43,628 bases of DNA, from NCBI GenBank assembly GCA_022565695.1, contig JAIUME010000017.1, positions 1 to 43,628 on the forward strand, given 5' to 3'. A program made the position numbers and the translations under genes. Positions 1 to 9,031 of this stretch are shown here, piece by piece. The notes below the pieces were generated by a model. It had not been told where the DNA came from and did not search any database. It saw only the letters and a list, made by a program, of their open reading frames with translations. Each line of letters starts with the position of its first letter. Position 1 is the stretch's first letter. The DNA is from Alcanivorax sp. (GTDB taxonomy: Bacteria > Pseudomonadota > Gammaproteobacteria > Pseudomonadales > Alcanivoracaceae).

Positions 1-14
1 CCACCCCCACGAAC

Positions 15-214
15 ACCCCACGCACCCACAACGAAAGATGATTTTCAAAGCCCCGTAGGGTGTGCTGAGCACAGCGAAGCGCACCAAAAGCCCTCAGCAC
101 CCACCAAAGCCCGGCATTGAACTGACACAACCGGTGCGCTTCGCCATGCTCAGCACACCCTACGCCCCAACACCCACCACCCCACGCACCCACAACGAAA
201 GATGATTTTCAAAG
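15..214. repeat. 36-bp direct repeat bracketing a REP pair
   Basis: Positions 15-50 and 179-214 carry the same 36 bases, ending in GATGATTTTCAAAG. The 128 bases between them hold an inverted pair of REP copies. The second copy abuts the pyrF leader, so the pyrF upstream region appears to have been duplicated around the REP pair. This could be a long target duplication or a tandem duplication. The identity is read directly from the sequence. Confidence 0.85.
55..163. repeat. REP inverted pair, GCGCACC ends inward
   Basis: Copy 1 at 55-85 runs GTAGGGTGTGCTGAGC to GCGCACC. Copy 2 at 133-163 is its inverted counterpart with a variant loop (CATG). The 47-base spacer lies between the GCGCACC ends. 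This is the opposite arrangement to most doublets in the window, in which the GTAG ends face each other. Confidence 0.85.
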
Positions 215-272
215 CAGGGTAGGCGACAATCCGCGCCTGACAGCCATGACACGCACTGCCGCAGGATTACTG

Positions 273-989
273 ATGCCTGACACATCCACTACATCCCCCA
301 TCATCGTCGCCCTGGATTTCCCCGACAGCAGCAGTGCCCTGGCCATGGCCGACCGCCTCGACCCGGCCCACGTCCGCGCCAAAGTCGGCAAGGAACTGTT
401 CACCCGCAGCGGCCCGGCGATTGTGGAAGCCCTCCACCAGCGCGGCTTCGATGTCTTCCTCGATCTCAAATTCCACGACATCCCCAACACCGTCGCCGGC
501 GCCCTGCGCAGCGCCGCGGAACTGGGCGTCTGGATGACCAACGTCCACGCCAGCGGCGGCCGGCGCATGCTCGAAGCCGCCGCCAACGCCGTCGCCAACA
601 GCCGCCACCGCCCCCTGCTGACCGCCGTCACCGTCCTCACCAGCATGGGACCGGACGACCTCGCCGACATCGGCATCACCGTGCCCCCGTCCGAACAGGT
701 ACGCCGTCTGGCCCTGCTCAGCCGCGAGAGCGGCATGGATGGCGTGGTCTGCTCCGCCCAGGAAGCCACCATGCTGCGCGACGCCTGCGGCCCGGACTTT
801 TGCCTGGTCACCCCGGGCATTCGGCCCGCAGGCGCTGACGCCGGCGACCAGACCCGCGTCGTGACCCCGGCTGACGCCCAGGCGCTGGGTGTCAGCTACA
901 TGGTGATCGGCCGCCCGATCACCCAGGCGGCAGACCCGGCCGCAGCAGTACAACAGATCCTGGCCAGCCTTGGCGCCGGACAGCCCTGA
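273..989 (+). CDS. pyrF: orotidine-5'-phosphate decarboxylase
   Basis: PyrF decarboxylates OMP to UMP in pyrimidine synthesis, in the cytoplasm. The family signature [10 protein letters not shown], which holds the catalytic Lys and Asp residues, lies at residues 64-73. KVGKELF lies at about 38-43, and VTPGIRP plus a C-terminal VIGRPIT phosphate-binding motif follow. The start at 273 gives 238 aa, close to the usual 230-240. AGGA lies 6 bases upstream of it. An in-frame ATG at 246 would add nine residues and has no clear ribosome site. The gene stands alone, followed by 258 bases with short CCGGC-rich repeats. It has no evident link to the polysaccharide genes except that UMP feeds UDP-sugar pools. 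Confidence 0.95.
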   Translation: MPDTSTTSPIIVALDFPDSSSALAMADRLDPAHVRAKVGKELFTRSGPAIVEALHQRGFDVFLDLKFHDIPNTVAGALRSAAELGVWMTNVHASGGRRMLEAAANAVANSRHRPLLTAVTVLTSMGPDDLADIGITVPPSEQVRRLALLSRESGMDGVVCSAQEATMLRDACGPDFCLVTPGIRPAGADAGDQTRVVTPADAQALGVSYMVIGRPITQAADPAAAVQQILASLGAGQP

Positions 990-1247
990 TATTTGCCCTG
1001 CGTCGGCCCTGGCAACGTCCCCCGAGAGGGGGCCGAACAACCATTCTGACAACCGGCCTGACAACCGGCCCGACAGCTACCCGGCGAACACCACAGCCAG
1101 GCCCGCCAGCGGCCCAAGCGCATCGCTGACGGCTTTCGCTGACAGATTTCGTCAGCAACGACCTACCTGAACCTGCGCCGATCGCCGACATACGGCGCCC
1201 GGCGGGCTGCCTATGCTCATGTCTCCCAATACATCAAGGAGACCACC

Positions 1248-1559
1248 ATGAATATGTTTCAACGCATAGCCTTCCAACGCATAGCCCTGTTGTGCCTGCT
1301 CACCCTGGGCCTGAGCATGACCCCTGCTGCCAGCCTGGCCGAACCAGCCCTGCAGGCGCGCCCCGTCGTCAATATCAATCAGGCATCCGCCGCCGAGCTG
1401 GCAGAAGCGCTGGAAGGCGTCGGCCTCACCCGCGCTGAGGCCATCGTCGCCGATCGCGAGCAACACGGGCCCTACGCCAATGCCGACGCACTCAGTCGCG
1501 TCAGCGGCATCGGCCCGGCCACCATCGAGCGCAACAGGTCACAGATAAAGACGGATTGA
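1248..1559 (+). CDS. secreted helix-hairpin-helix protein, ComEA type
   Basis: A 103-aa protein with an N-terminal signal peptide (hydrophobic core at about residues 11-25, AxA-type cleavage near ASLAEP). A single helix-hairpin-helix DNA-binding domain follows at about residues 40-100: VNINQASAAELAEAL, GVGLTRAEAIV and VSGIGPATIE. The family resembles the C-terminal domain of ComEA, which binds DNA in the periplasm during uptake. Many gammaproteobacteria carry such short forms and their role is not settled. AAGGAG sits about 8 bases before the ATG. The gene appears monocistronic and lies immediately upstream of the inverted repeat that precedes the EPS operon. Confidence 0.85.
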   Translation: MNMFQRIAFQRIALLCLLTLGLSMTPAASLAEPALQARPVVNINQASAAELAEALEGVGLTRAEAIVADREQHGPYANADALSRVSGIGPATIERNRSQIKTD

Positions 1560-1565
1560 TGCCCG

Positions 1566-1607
1566 CCGCGTGTGAATGCATGCCACTGCGCGTGAATTCA
1601 CACGCGG
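1566..1607. promoter_or_regulatory. 12-bp perfect inverted repeat before the EPS operon
   Basis: CCGCGTGTGAAT at 1566-1577 is the exact reverse complement of ATTCACACGCGG at 1596-1607, with an 18-base spacer. A 10-base palindrome GTGAATTCAC is nested at its right arm. There is no T-tract, so an operator or mRNA structure is likelier than a rho-independent terminator. Further TTCACA motifs occur at about 1630 and 1678, before the sugar transferase start. The function is inferred. Confidence 0.5.
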
Positions 1608-1731
1608 AAGCGTGTTCGGCCTCTGGAGATTTCACATCTTTTGAGATCCGGGATACACAGCGCTTATTGACGAGTGATTCACATTTAGGCACCCTCTGCC
1701 CGCCAAAGATGGTCATTAGCGAGCTCCAGGG

Positions 1732-2343
1732 ATGTTGAAGCGAATTTTCGATACAGTGTCGGCCTTGTTCCTGTTGCTGGCGCTCCTGCCTGTTCTTCTG
1801 CTGATTTCTTTGCTGGTTGCCTGGCGCCTGGGCACACCTGTGTTTTTCACGCAGACCCGTCCGGGGCTGGGTGGCAGACCGTTTCGCATGATCAAGTTCC
1901 GTACCATGACCAATGGCCGTGACGCGGACGGTGAATTGCTGCCTGATGACCAGCGGCTGACCCCTTTTGGCCGTTTCCTGCGTAGCACCAGCCTCGACGA
2001 GCTTCCCGAACTGATCAACGTGTTACGGGGAGAGATGAGCCTGGTTGGCCCGCGCCCGTTGCTGATGCAATACTTGCCTCTCTATTCATCTCGGCAGTCA
2101 CGTCGCCATGAAGTGCGCCCGGGGATCACGGGCTGGGCTCAGGTGAATGGCCGCAATGCCCTGAGCTGGGAACAGAAATTCGAGCTGGATGTCTGGTATG
2201 TGGACAATCAGAGTCTGCTGCTGGATATCCGGATTCTGATGCGTACCCTGATCAAGGTAGTAAGACGCGACGGTATCAGCCAGGAGGGCGAAGCAACCAT
2301 GGCCCCCTTCACTGGCTCACCTGCCCGGAATTCCGACCGCTGA
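1732..2343 (+). CDS. initiating sugar-phosphate transferase (PglC/WcaJ-type bacterial sugar transferase)
   Basis: A 203-aa monotopic transferase that moves a sugar-1-phosphate from a UDP-sugar to undecaprenyl phosphate, starting repeat-unit synthesis at the inner membrane. It has one hydrophobic re-entrant helix at about residues 8-30 and the conserved MIKFRTM, STSLDELPELINVLRGEMSLVGPRP and RPGITGWAQVNGRN motifs of the family. It is the short PglC-like form without the extra N-terminal membrane segments of WbaP or WcaJ. It is the first gene of a co-directional set running to wzc. The start has only a weak ribosome site (CCAGGG directly adjacent). With the DegT aminotransferase next door, the substrate may be a diamino-trideoxy sugar nucleotide. 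That is inference. Confidence 0.92.
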   Translation: MLKRIFDTVSALFLLLALLPVLLLISLLVAWRLGTPVFFTQTRPGLGGRPFRMIKFRTMTNGRDADGELLPDDQRLTPFGRFLRSTSLDELPELINVLRGEMSLVGPRPLLMQYLPLYSSRQSRRHEVRPGITGWAQVNGRNALSWEQKFELDVWYVDNQSLLLDIRILMRTLIKVVRRDGISQEGEATMAPFTGSPARNSDR

Positions 2344-2377
2344 GACTGCGTTCTATGCAGGTTATTCAGGACATACA

Positions 2378-3556
2378 ATGCTGAACACTCCGTTTCCGCC
2401 CTGGCCCAGCTTTACCGAGGAAGAGGGTGACGCTGTACGAGAGGTGCTGCTCTCCAATCGCGTGAACTACTGGACTGGCGAGCATGGCCGTCAGTTCGAG
2501 AAAGACTTCGCAGAAGCCATGGGCATGCCTTACGGCATTGCCCTGGGTAACGGCACACTGGCTCTTGATCTGGCCCTGCGCGTGCTGGGTGTCGGGGCGG
2601 GAGACGAGGTCATCGTCACACCCCGCACGTTCCTTGCCTCGGCGACCGCCATCGTTAACGCGGGTGCGACCCCGATCTTTGCCGACATTGATCCAGACAG
2701 CCAGAACATCACACCGGATACGGCCAGGCAGGTACTCACGCCCCGAACCCGCGCCATCATGTGCGTCCATCTGGCCGGTTGGCCCTGCGATATGGCAGGG
2801 TTCCGTGCGCTGGCCGATGAGCACGGCGTGCTGCTGATCGAAGATTGCGCGCAGGCCCATGGCGCTGCCATAGACGGCCAGCCTGTGGGCAGCTTTGGTG
2901 ATGCGGCGGCTTACTCATTCTGTCAGGACAAGATCATGACCACCGGCGGCGAGGGCGGCATGTTGTTGCTCCGCAGCGAGCAGCACTGGCGCCAGGCCTG
3001 GTCGTTCAAGGACCATGGCAAGGACTGGGATGCGGTATACAACCGCGAGCACCCCCCGGGTTTCCGCTGGCTCCACGAGCACTTCGGCACCAACTGGCGA
3101 ATGACGGAGATGCAAGCCGCCATCGGCCGCATCCAGCTCCAGCGTCTGCCGCAGTGGCTGCGTGAAAGGCAGGCCCTGACTGACATATTGCGTGAAGGCC
3201 TGGGTGCCATCCCGGGGCTGCGGGTGCCCTGGCCCGATGCCAATATCAGCCACGCATGCTATAAATTCTATGTATTTGTGAGGCCTGAAGCGTTGGTACA
3301 TGGCTGGGACAGGGATCGCATCATGGCGGAGGTGAATGCCTGCGGCGTGCCGTGCCTGAGCGGCAGTTGCTCGGAAGTGTACCTTGAGAAATGCTTTGAG
3401 GAGGCGGGCCTGCAGCCCGCCAACAGGCTGCCGATCGCTCAACAGCTCGGTGAGACCAGCCTGATGTTTCTGGTACATCCGACGCTTGCCCCTGCGCATA
3501 TGGAGCAGGTGGTGAGTGCCGTTCGCGACGTCATGGGAAGCGCTGCCAGATGTTGA
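2378..3556 (+). CDS. DegT/DnrJ/EryC1/StrS-family sugar aminotransferase
   Basis: A 392-aa PLP-dependent aminotransferase of the sugar-nucleotide class. Visible family features are ALGNGTLALDLALR near the cofactor phosphate site, the DCAQAHGA segment, and a SFCQDKIMTTGGEGG motif whose lysine should bind PLP. Members convert 4-keto sugars to amino sugars for bacillosamine-like or perosamine-like residues. It lies 34 bases after the sugar transferase and overlaps wzi by 7 bases, so it is co-transcribed. The usual partners are a 4,6-dehydratase and a PglD-type acetyltransferase. The acetyltransferase lies 24 kb away at 27391, and no dehydratase is present in the window. Confidence 0.9.
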   Translation: MLNTPFPPWPSFTEEEGDAVREVLLSNRVNYWTGEHGRQFEKDFAEAMGMPYGIALGNGTLALDLALRVLGVGAGDEVIVTPRTFLASATAIVNAGATPIFADIDPDSQNITPDTARQVLTPRTRAIMCVHLAGWPCDMAGFRALADEHGVLLIEDCAQAHGAAIDGQPVGSFGDAAAYSFCQDKIMTTGGEGGMLLLRSEQHWRQAWSFKDHGKDWDAVYNREHPPGFRWLHEHFGTNWRMTEMQAAIGRIQLQRLPQWLRERQALTDILREGLGAIPGLRVPWPDANISHACYKFYVFVRPEALVHGWDRDRIMAEVNACGVPCLSGSCSEVYLEKCFEEAGLQPANRLPIAQQLGETSLMFLVHPTLAPAHMEQVVSAVRDVMGSAARC

Positions 3557-5043
3557 CAAGACTGATCTCCCTGACCATGGCCGCCGCACTGGCGCTGACC
3601 ACACTGCCGGCTCACAGCAGACCGTGGATTGAGCCAGGCGATATCCGTGCCCGCCACAGCCTGCAGTGGCTGGCTGACCGTGGCTGTATCGCGGCGCCGA
3701 TCACCAGCTGGCCTGTCATGTGGGCCGATGTAAGCCCGGCCCTGGGTAACGACGCTCCAGAGTATTGCCGGAACAGCATGGCCTGGCGCTATCTGCGGTT
3801 TGAGCGGGATTACCACGCCAGCGGTAACGCGCGGGTGTCATTGCGCGCGGCTGGCGCCAGTCGCGAACCCCTGTTCCGGGATTTCGGTGGCGGCGCCCGC
3901 GAGAAAGCAGAGATCGGCGCCCGCCTGGAGGTGATGAGCGGCGATGTGGCCATCGGCATCGCGCCGTCCTATGCCCGTGACCCCCGCGACGGCGACCGCC
4001 TGCGGCTCGACGGCTCCTATCTGGCCGGGAATCTGGGCAACTGGGTGCTGGGCGCCGGGGCGATTGATCGTTGGTGGGGCCCAGGCTGGCACAGCAGTGC
4101 GATCCTCTCTGATAACGCCAGGCCAGTGCCGGGCGTCTGGGTCAATCGTCGCCGCTCGACGGCGCCCGAGCACAGCTGGTTACGCTGGATCGGCCCCTGG
4201 AATCTGGTGTTGTTTGCCGGGCAACTGGAATCCGAGCGCGCCATCGAAGATGCGAAACTGCTCGGTGCCCGTCTGACAGTGCGGCCGATACAGGCCCTGG
4301 AGATCGGCTTCGTGCGCACCGCCCAGTGGGGCGGGGAAGGGCGCCGCCAGTCTTTCCGCAGTCTCGGAGAGTGTGCTATCGGCAAATCCAACGGCGAGAC
4401 GGATGGTTTTGCGGTAGGGGACGACCCGTGTAATCAATTGGCCGGGGTGGACTTCCGGCTTGGCGTGCCGGTGGCAGAGACGACCATGGGTTTTTACGGC
4501 CAGGTCATCGGTGAGGATGAGGCAGGCTACCTTCCGGCAAAACTGTTCGGCCTTCTGGGGGTTGATCTGGGCACCCGCCTTGGCGGGACGGAGCAGCGCT
4601 TTTATGCGGAGTTTACAGATACCCAGGCCGGTACTTTTTCGAGCGAAAAGCGCGCCAATGTCGCCTTCGAGCACACGACGTACCAAACGGGTTACCGTTT
4701 CAATGGCCGCAATATCGCCTCTACCTGGGAGAGCGACGCCCGCGTCGTTACCTTGGGGGTAAGCCAGTTTTTCCGCGATGGCAGTGACATTTCCGTGACA
4801 TTGAGCAGAGCAGAACTCAATCGCGATGGTACACTGCGCGGCCGTCCCCCTGAGGCCGGCACGCCCCTGCTTGACCCGGTCGGAGCCCAGGAGGTGGATA
4901 TCTATGCGTTGAGTTATCGCAGGCCGGTACTGGGCGGCAGGTTGACACTGTCCGGCTATCGCACGAGTAAAGAGATCGACTCCGTGGCCCGGCTCTGGCC
5001 CCGCGGCACCGTGATGGCCGCCTGGGAGTTCCGCTTTGACTAA
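3550..5043 (+). CDS. wzi: capsule assembly Wzi-family outer-membrane protein
   Basis: A 497-aa protein with a signal peptide (hydrophobic residues 5-22, cleavage near AHS). A region rich in alternating polar and apolar stretches follows, typical of a beta-barrel, with the conserved GNWVLGAGAIDRWWGPGWHSS segment at about residues 165-185 and a C-terminal aromatic-containing strand ending AWEFRFD. Wzi proteins act as outer-membrane lectins that attach capsule to the cell surface and influence its organisation. It overlaps the aminotransferase end by 7 bases, and its stop lies just before wza. Assignment is by these motifs and the neighbouring export genes. Confidence 0.9.
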   Translation: MLTRLISLTMAAALALTTLPAHSRPWIEPGDIRARHSLQWLADRGCIAAPITSWPVMWADVSPALGNDAPEYCRNSMAWRYLRFERDYHASGNARVSLRAAGASREPLFRDFGGGAREKAEIGARLEVMSGDVAIGIAPSYARDPRDGDRLRLDGSYLAGNLGNWVLGAGAIDRWWGPGWHSSAILSDNARPVPGVWVNRRRSTAPEHSWLRWIGPWNLVLFAGQLESERAIEDAKLLGARLTVRPIQALEIGFVRTAQWGGEGRRQSFRSLGECAIGKSNGETDGFAVGDDPCNQLAGVDFRLGVPVAETTMGFYGQVIGEDEAGYLPAKLFGLLGVDLGTRLGGTEQRFYAEFTDTQAGTFSSEKRANVAFEHTTYQTGYRFNGRNIASTWESDARVVTLGVSQFFRDGSDISVTLSRAELNRDGTLRGRPPEAGTPLLDPVGAQEVDIYALSYRRPVLGGRLTLSGYRTSKEIDSVARLWPRGTVMAAWEFRFD

Positions 5044-5071
5044 CGCCGGTTTTGAAAAAGGATGTTTGCCT

Positions 5072-6196
5072 GTGCGCAATCTGTTGTTACTGCTTGTTCT
5101 GGGCGCCCTGAGTGCCTGCACCGTGGTGCCGGGCTCCCACGTGTCCGGCTCCGCCGACAGCCGCTGGTTTGATGACCGCGACGCGGGCGAACAGGCTGAG
5201 CCGGACGAAGTACGTATCTTCCCCATACGCCCTGGTATGTCCGCCCTGATGCCCCGGGAGTCTGCTCCCGAGTTGCCGGAGGAGCTTGAGCTCGCCGGTG
5301 GCGAGCACGGAGATCACTATGATTACGTTGTCGGGCCGGGCGACGTGCTCAACATCACCGTCTGGGATCACCCGGAACTGACCATTCCGGCGGGGTCCAT
5401 GCGCAGCCCCTCTGAAGCCGGTAACTGGGTACACAACGACGGCACCATCTTTTACCCCTATGTGGGTGTGGTGGAAGTGGCTGGCCTGCGGGTGACCGAG
5501 ATCCGCGATGTCATCACCCGCCGCATTGCCCGCTATATCGAAGACCCCCAGGTGGACGTCACCGTGGCCGCGTTCCGCTCCCAGCGGGTCTATGTGGCCG
5601 GCAGCGTGCGTGAGCCTGGCGCCTACCCGGTTACCAATGTGCCCATGCGCCTGCTGGACGTGGTGAACGCCGCCGGCGGCATCACCGAAGACGCCGACTG
5701 GCGCAATGTCATCCTTACCCGCGACGGGCGCGAATACCGCCTGTCCCTGCGTGCGGTCTACGAACGCGGCGATGCCCGGTACAACATCCTGCTGCGTGCC
5801 GGCGATGTGGTGCATGTGGGCCGGGGTGATGACAACAAGGTGTTCCTGCTGGGCGAAGTCCGCAACCCGAAAGCCCTGATGATGGGCCGTAACGGCCTGA
5901 GCCTGGCCGAGGCCTTGTCAGAAGCAGGTGGCATCAACGAGCTGCAGGCCGACGCCACCGGCATCTTCGTCATGCGGCGCTCCACCGAAGCCGCCGACAA
6001 GATCGACCTGTTCCAGCTCAATGCCAAGGACGCCACCGCCATGGTGCTGGCGGATGAGTTTGTGCTCAATCCGCGCGACATCATCTATGTGACAGCGGCG
6101 CCTATCGCACGCTGGAACCGCGTGCTGTCGCAGATCATGCCCACCATCCAGGGTATCTACTTCAGTGCCCGGGCAGAGCGGGAGCTGGATCGCTGA
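5072..6196 (+). CDS. wza: polysaccharide export outer-membrane lipoprotein Wza
   Basis: Wza forms the outer-membrane channel for capsule or EPS export. The GTG at 5072 is preferred as start: AAAGGA lies about 10 bases upstream, and the protein then begins with a short lipoprotein signal with lipobox LSAC (Cys16). A TTG at 5036 would add 12 non-signal residues. The mature part has the poly-export domain beginning YVVGPGDVLNITVWDHPELT, followed by SLBB-type repeats (VYVAGSVREPGAYPV and KVFLLGEVRNPKAL), and a C-terminal amphipathic segment. Its 374 aa match the family. The stop overlaps the wzb start by one base, so translation is coupled. Confidence 0.95.
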   Translation: MRNLLLLLVLGALSACTVVPGSHVSGSADSRWFDDRDAGEQAEPDEVRIFPIRPGMSALMPRESAPELPEELELAGGEHGDHYDYVVGPGDVLNITVWDHPELTIPAGSMRSPSEAGNWVHNDGTIFYPYVGVVEVAGLRVTEIRDVITRRIARYIEDPQVDVTVAAFRSQRVYVAGSVREPGAYPVTNVPMRLLDVVNAAGGITEDADWRNVILTRDGREYRLSLRAVYERGDARYNILLRAGDVVHVGRGDDNKVFLLGEVRNPKALMMGRNGLSLAEALSEAGGINELQADATGIFVMRRSTEAADKIDLFQLNAKDATAMVLADEFVLNPRDIIYVTAAPIARWNRVLSQIMPTIQGIYFSARAERELDR

Positions 6197-6630
6197 TGTT
6201 TGAGCGTATTCTGGTGGTGTGTGACGGCAACATCTGCCGCAGCCCGACGGCAGCGGCCATGCTGCAACGTGACCTGCCCGCAGGCAAGACAGTGACCTCC
6301 GCCGGGCTGGTGGCGCTGGTGGATCATGATATGGATGCCACCGCCCGTGAGGTGGCTGCCGGGCACGGATTGCAGTGCCCACCCCACAGCGCGCGCAAGC
6401 TGACCCGCGAGATGTGCCGCGAGGCGGACATGATCCTGGTGATGGAAAACCGCCAATGGGACCGTCTCGCCAATCTGGCCCCGGAAGCCAGCGGCAAGAC
6501 CTTTCTGCTCGGCAAATGGCACGAGAATCAGGAAATACCCGACCCGTACAAACGCAGCCGCGAAGTGTACGAGCAGGCATATGAATTGATGACCCAGGGC
6601 GTCGCCGCCTGGACCAGACGAATTGGTTGA
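6196..6630 (+). CDS. wzb: low-molecular-weight protein tyrosine phosphatase Wzb
   Basis: A 144-aa cytoplasmic phosphatase that dephosphorylates the C-terminal tyrosines of the Wzc kinase, allowing cycles of polymer export. The P-loop CxxxxxR is at Cys9-Arg15 (CDGNICRS), and the general-acid loop DPYKRS begins at about Asp116. It sits between wza (1-base overlap) and wzc (12-base gap), the canonical wza-wzb-wzc order. Residues needed for catalysis are intact. Confidence 0.95.
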   Translation: MFERILVVCDGNICRSPTAAAMLQRDLPAGKTVTSAGLVALVDHDMDATAREVAAGHGLQCPPHSARKLTREMCREADMILVMENRQWDRLANLAPEASGKTFLLGKWHENQEIPDPYKRSREVYEQAYELMTQGVAAWTRRIG

Positions 6631-6642
6631 CCGGAGCACCAC

Positions 6643-8850
6643 ATGACCCAGGATAACCGTCCCGCCAACGCCAGTGCCTCCCGCGCCGGCGCCAGTATGG
6701 GCGATGACGAAATTGATCTGACCCGCCTCTGGGCTCTGTTGGTGGATCACCGTTGGCAGATCGGCCTGATTGCCGGGATTGCGATGTTCATGGGTGTTGC
6801 CTACGCCATGCTGGCGACACCGATCTATCGTGCGGATGCCTTGTTGCAGGTGGAAGCGCGTCAGTCGGGTATGCCGCTGATCGGTGATCTGTCCGAGATG
6901 TTCGGCAGCGAGAGTTCAGCGCAAACTGAAATTGAAATCGTGCGCTCGCGCATGGTGCTGGGCAATGCCAGCGACGAACTGAAAGCAGATATTGATGTGG
7001 CACCTGTGGTGGCGCCCTTCATCGGACGTTTTACCGGCCCCAAGGCTGCAGACAATCGCATGCTGTTTTCCGGTTGGGCTGATGCGGAGCGCCAGCTTTG
7101 GATTGATCGTTTTGATGTGCCCGACTGGCTGCGCGGTGAAGAGTTTGAACTGACCGTGCAGGACGATGGCAGTTTCGTCCTGGCGCTGGCGGGGGAGGCG
7201 GTGCTGAGCGGCTCAGCCGGTGAGACCCTGCGTTCCAGCGATGAGCGCACGGTGCTGCATTTGGCGGAGCTGAATGCCTCGCCGGGGCAACGCTTTACAT
7301 TGATCAAACGGCCCCGGGCCAACGTTATTCGCAATTTTCAGGGCATTTTGTCCGTGGCGGAGCGTGGCCGGAATACCGGCATCCTGACGCTGAGCATGAC
7401 CGGCCCCAATCCGGAACGTGTGCAGGCAACACTGGACGCCATAGCCCGAAATTACCTGATGCAGAATATCCAGCGCCGCTCTGCCGAAGCAGAGAAAAGC
7501 CTGGAGTTTCTGGATGAGCAGGTCCCGGAAATCCGCAAGGAGCTGGAAGCTGCCGAGAAGCTGTTGAACGAGTATCGGCTGGAAAGCGAGTCGGTCGATC
7601 TGTCACTGGAAACCAAGGCAGTACTGGATCAGCTGGTAGAGCTTGAAGCCCGCCTGAATGATTTGAGATTCAAGGAAAGCGAGGTGGCACGGCTTTACAC
7701 TCGTGAACATCCTGCTTACCGCACCCTGATTGATCAGCGGCGCAGCCTGGAAGAGGAGCGCGAGCGACTCGACAGACAAGTGCAGAACCTGCCGGAAAAA
7801 CAACAGGAAATTCTGCGCCTGATGCGCGATGTCGAGCTGAATCAGGAAATCTATGTGCAGTTGCTGAACCGCGCCCAGGAGCTGCGCATCCTGAAGGCGG
7901 GCACCGTGGGCAACGTGCGTATTATCGATCAGGCGCAGGTGCAACCTGAGCCGGTGAAACCCAAGAAGCCACTGATTGTGGCACTGGCGACCCTGCTCGG
8001 CCTGATGGGCGGCGTCGGCATGGTACTGGTTCGCGCCGTGTTCAATCGCGGCATCGAAAGCCCGGAGCAGCTGGAGCAAGAGGGTATCTCGGTGTATGCC
8101 ACCTTGCCGCTGTCTGAAGACCAGATGAAGAATGAACGCCTGCTGCAGCGCATCAGCCGCAGAAAAGGCGCGGCGCCCAAGCGCCACCATCTGCTGGCAG
8201 AGACCAACCCGGGCGATCTGACCATCGAAGCGCTACGCAGCCTGCGCACCAGCCTGCATTTCGCCATGATGGAGGCCGACAATAATGTCCTGATGATTTC
8301 CGGCCCAAGCCCCAACGTCGGCAAGTCGTTCATTTCGGCCAATCTGGCCATGGTGCTGGCCCAGATCGGCCAGAAAGTGGTGCTGGTCGATGGTGACTTG
8401 CGCAAGGGGCATATCCACAAGTACTTCACGGCCGATGCCAAAGTGGGCCTGTCTACTTATCTGTCTGGCCAGAGCAGCCTGGAAGAGGTGCTCGGCAAGA
8501 CCGAGGTGGACAACCTGTCGTTCATTCCGCGCGGCGAGATACCGCCGAACCCGGCAGAATTGTTGATGCATCCGCGCTTCAAGACGCTGATGGACAGCCT
8601 GAGCAAAGACTATGATCTGGTGGTGATCGATACCCCGCCAGTGCTGGCGGTGACGGATGCCGCGATCATCGGGCAGATCGCCGGCACCGGTATGGTGGTT
8701 GCCCGTTACGGCCATAACTCGGTCAAGGAGATCGACCACACGCTGCGCCGCTTCGAGCAAAACGGCGTCACCATCAAGGGGTGCATCCTCAACGCGGTAG
8801 AGCGCAAGGCCAGCAACGCCTATTCCTACTATGCGTATGAATACAAGTAG
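6643..8850 (+). CDS. wzc: polysaccharide co-polymerase and BY-type tyrosine kinase Wzc
   Basis: A 735-aa inner-membrane protein. The N-terminal Wzz domain begins IDLTRLWALLVDHRWQ, with the first membrane segment at about residues 38-60. A long periplasmic coiled coil spans about 280-400, and the second membrane segment is at about 445-465 after a PxxPxxP-like QPEPVKPKKPL. The kinase domain has Walker A GPSPNVGKSF near residue 555, Walker A' VVLVDGDLRKG near 580, and Walker B LVVIDTPP near 660. The C-terminal tyrosine cluster YSYYAYEYK is intact. It controls chain length and export with Wza, with Wzb as partner phosphatase. It is the last gene of this operon. Confidence 0.95.
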   Translation: MTQDNRPANASASRAGASMGDDEIDLTRLWALLVDHRWQIGLIAGIAMFMGVAYAMLATPIYRADALLQVEARQSGMPLIGDLSEMFGSESSAQTEIEIVRSRMVLGNASDELKADIDVAPVVAPFIGRFTGPKAADNRMLFSGWADAERQLWIDRFDVPDWLRGEEFELTVQDDGSFVLALAGEAVLSGSAGETLRSSDERTVLHLAELNASPGQRFTLIKRPRANVIRNFQGILSVAERGRNTGILTLSMTGPNPERVQATLDAIARNYLMQNIQRRSAEAEKSLEFLDEQVPEIRKELEAAEKLLNEYRLESESVDLSLETKAVLDQLVELEARLNDLRFKESEVARLYTREHPAYRTLIDQRRSLEEERERLDRQVQNLPEKQQEILRLMRDVELNQEIYVQLLNRAQELRILKAGTVGNVRIIDQAQVQPEPVKPKKPLIVALATLLGLMGGVGMVLVRAVFNRGIESPEQLEQEGISVYATLPLSEDQMKNERLLQRISRRKGAAPKRHHLLAETNPGDLTIEALRSLRTSLHFAMMEADNNVLMISGPSPNVGKSFISANLAMVLAQIGQKVVLVDGDLRKGHIHKYFTADAKVGLSTYLSGQSSLEEVLGKTEVDNLSFIPRGEIPPNPAELLMHPRFKTLMDSLSKDYDLVVIDTPPVLAVTDAAIIGQIAGTGMVVARYGHNSVKEIDHTLRRFEQNGVTIKGCILNAVERKASNAYSYYAYEYK

Positions 8851-8876
8851 GGCCGACGCCATACGTGAGGCCCGGC

Positions 8877-8958
8877 ACTTGGTCCTACACTTGGCCCTAC
8901 ACAGCGCGGCGCGGCTCTGCTAGATTGTGACTCTTGTAGATTGTGACTCCGGTCACAA
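8877..8958. promoter_or_regulatory. tandem direct repeats and a palindrome upstream of the rfaH-like gene
   Basis: Two near-identical 12-mers (ACTTGGYCCTAC) are tandem at 8877-8900. Two exact 13-mers (TAGATTGTGACTC) lie at 8921-8933 and 8937-8949. TTGTGAC at 8941-8947 and GTCACAA at 8952-8958 form a perfect inverted repeat with a 4-base spacer. These lie in the 181-base gap between wzc and the regulator pair and look like protein-binding sites controlling those regulators. The function is inferred. Confidence 0.55.
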
Positions 8959-9031
8959 AACTTCGGCGCGGCAGGGATGTCTGACCCAGCCTGGGCAGAC
9001 AGGCGCGCGTAACCGGCATCAAGGAGAGATC

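Noticed and set aside
1019-1032. Rho-independent terminator after pyrF
   Set aside because: CCCCC-GAGA-GGGGG is only a 5-base stem with no following T-tract, so support is too weak.
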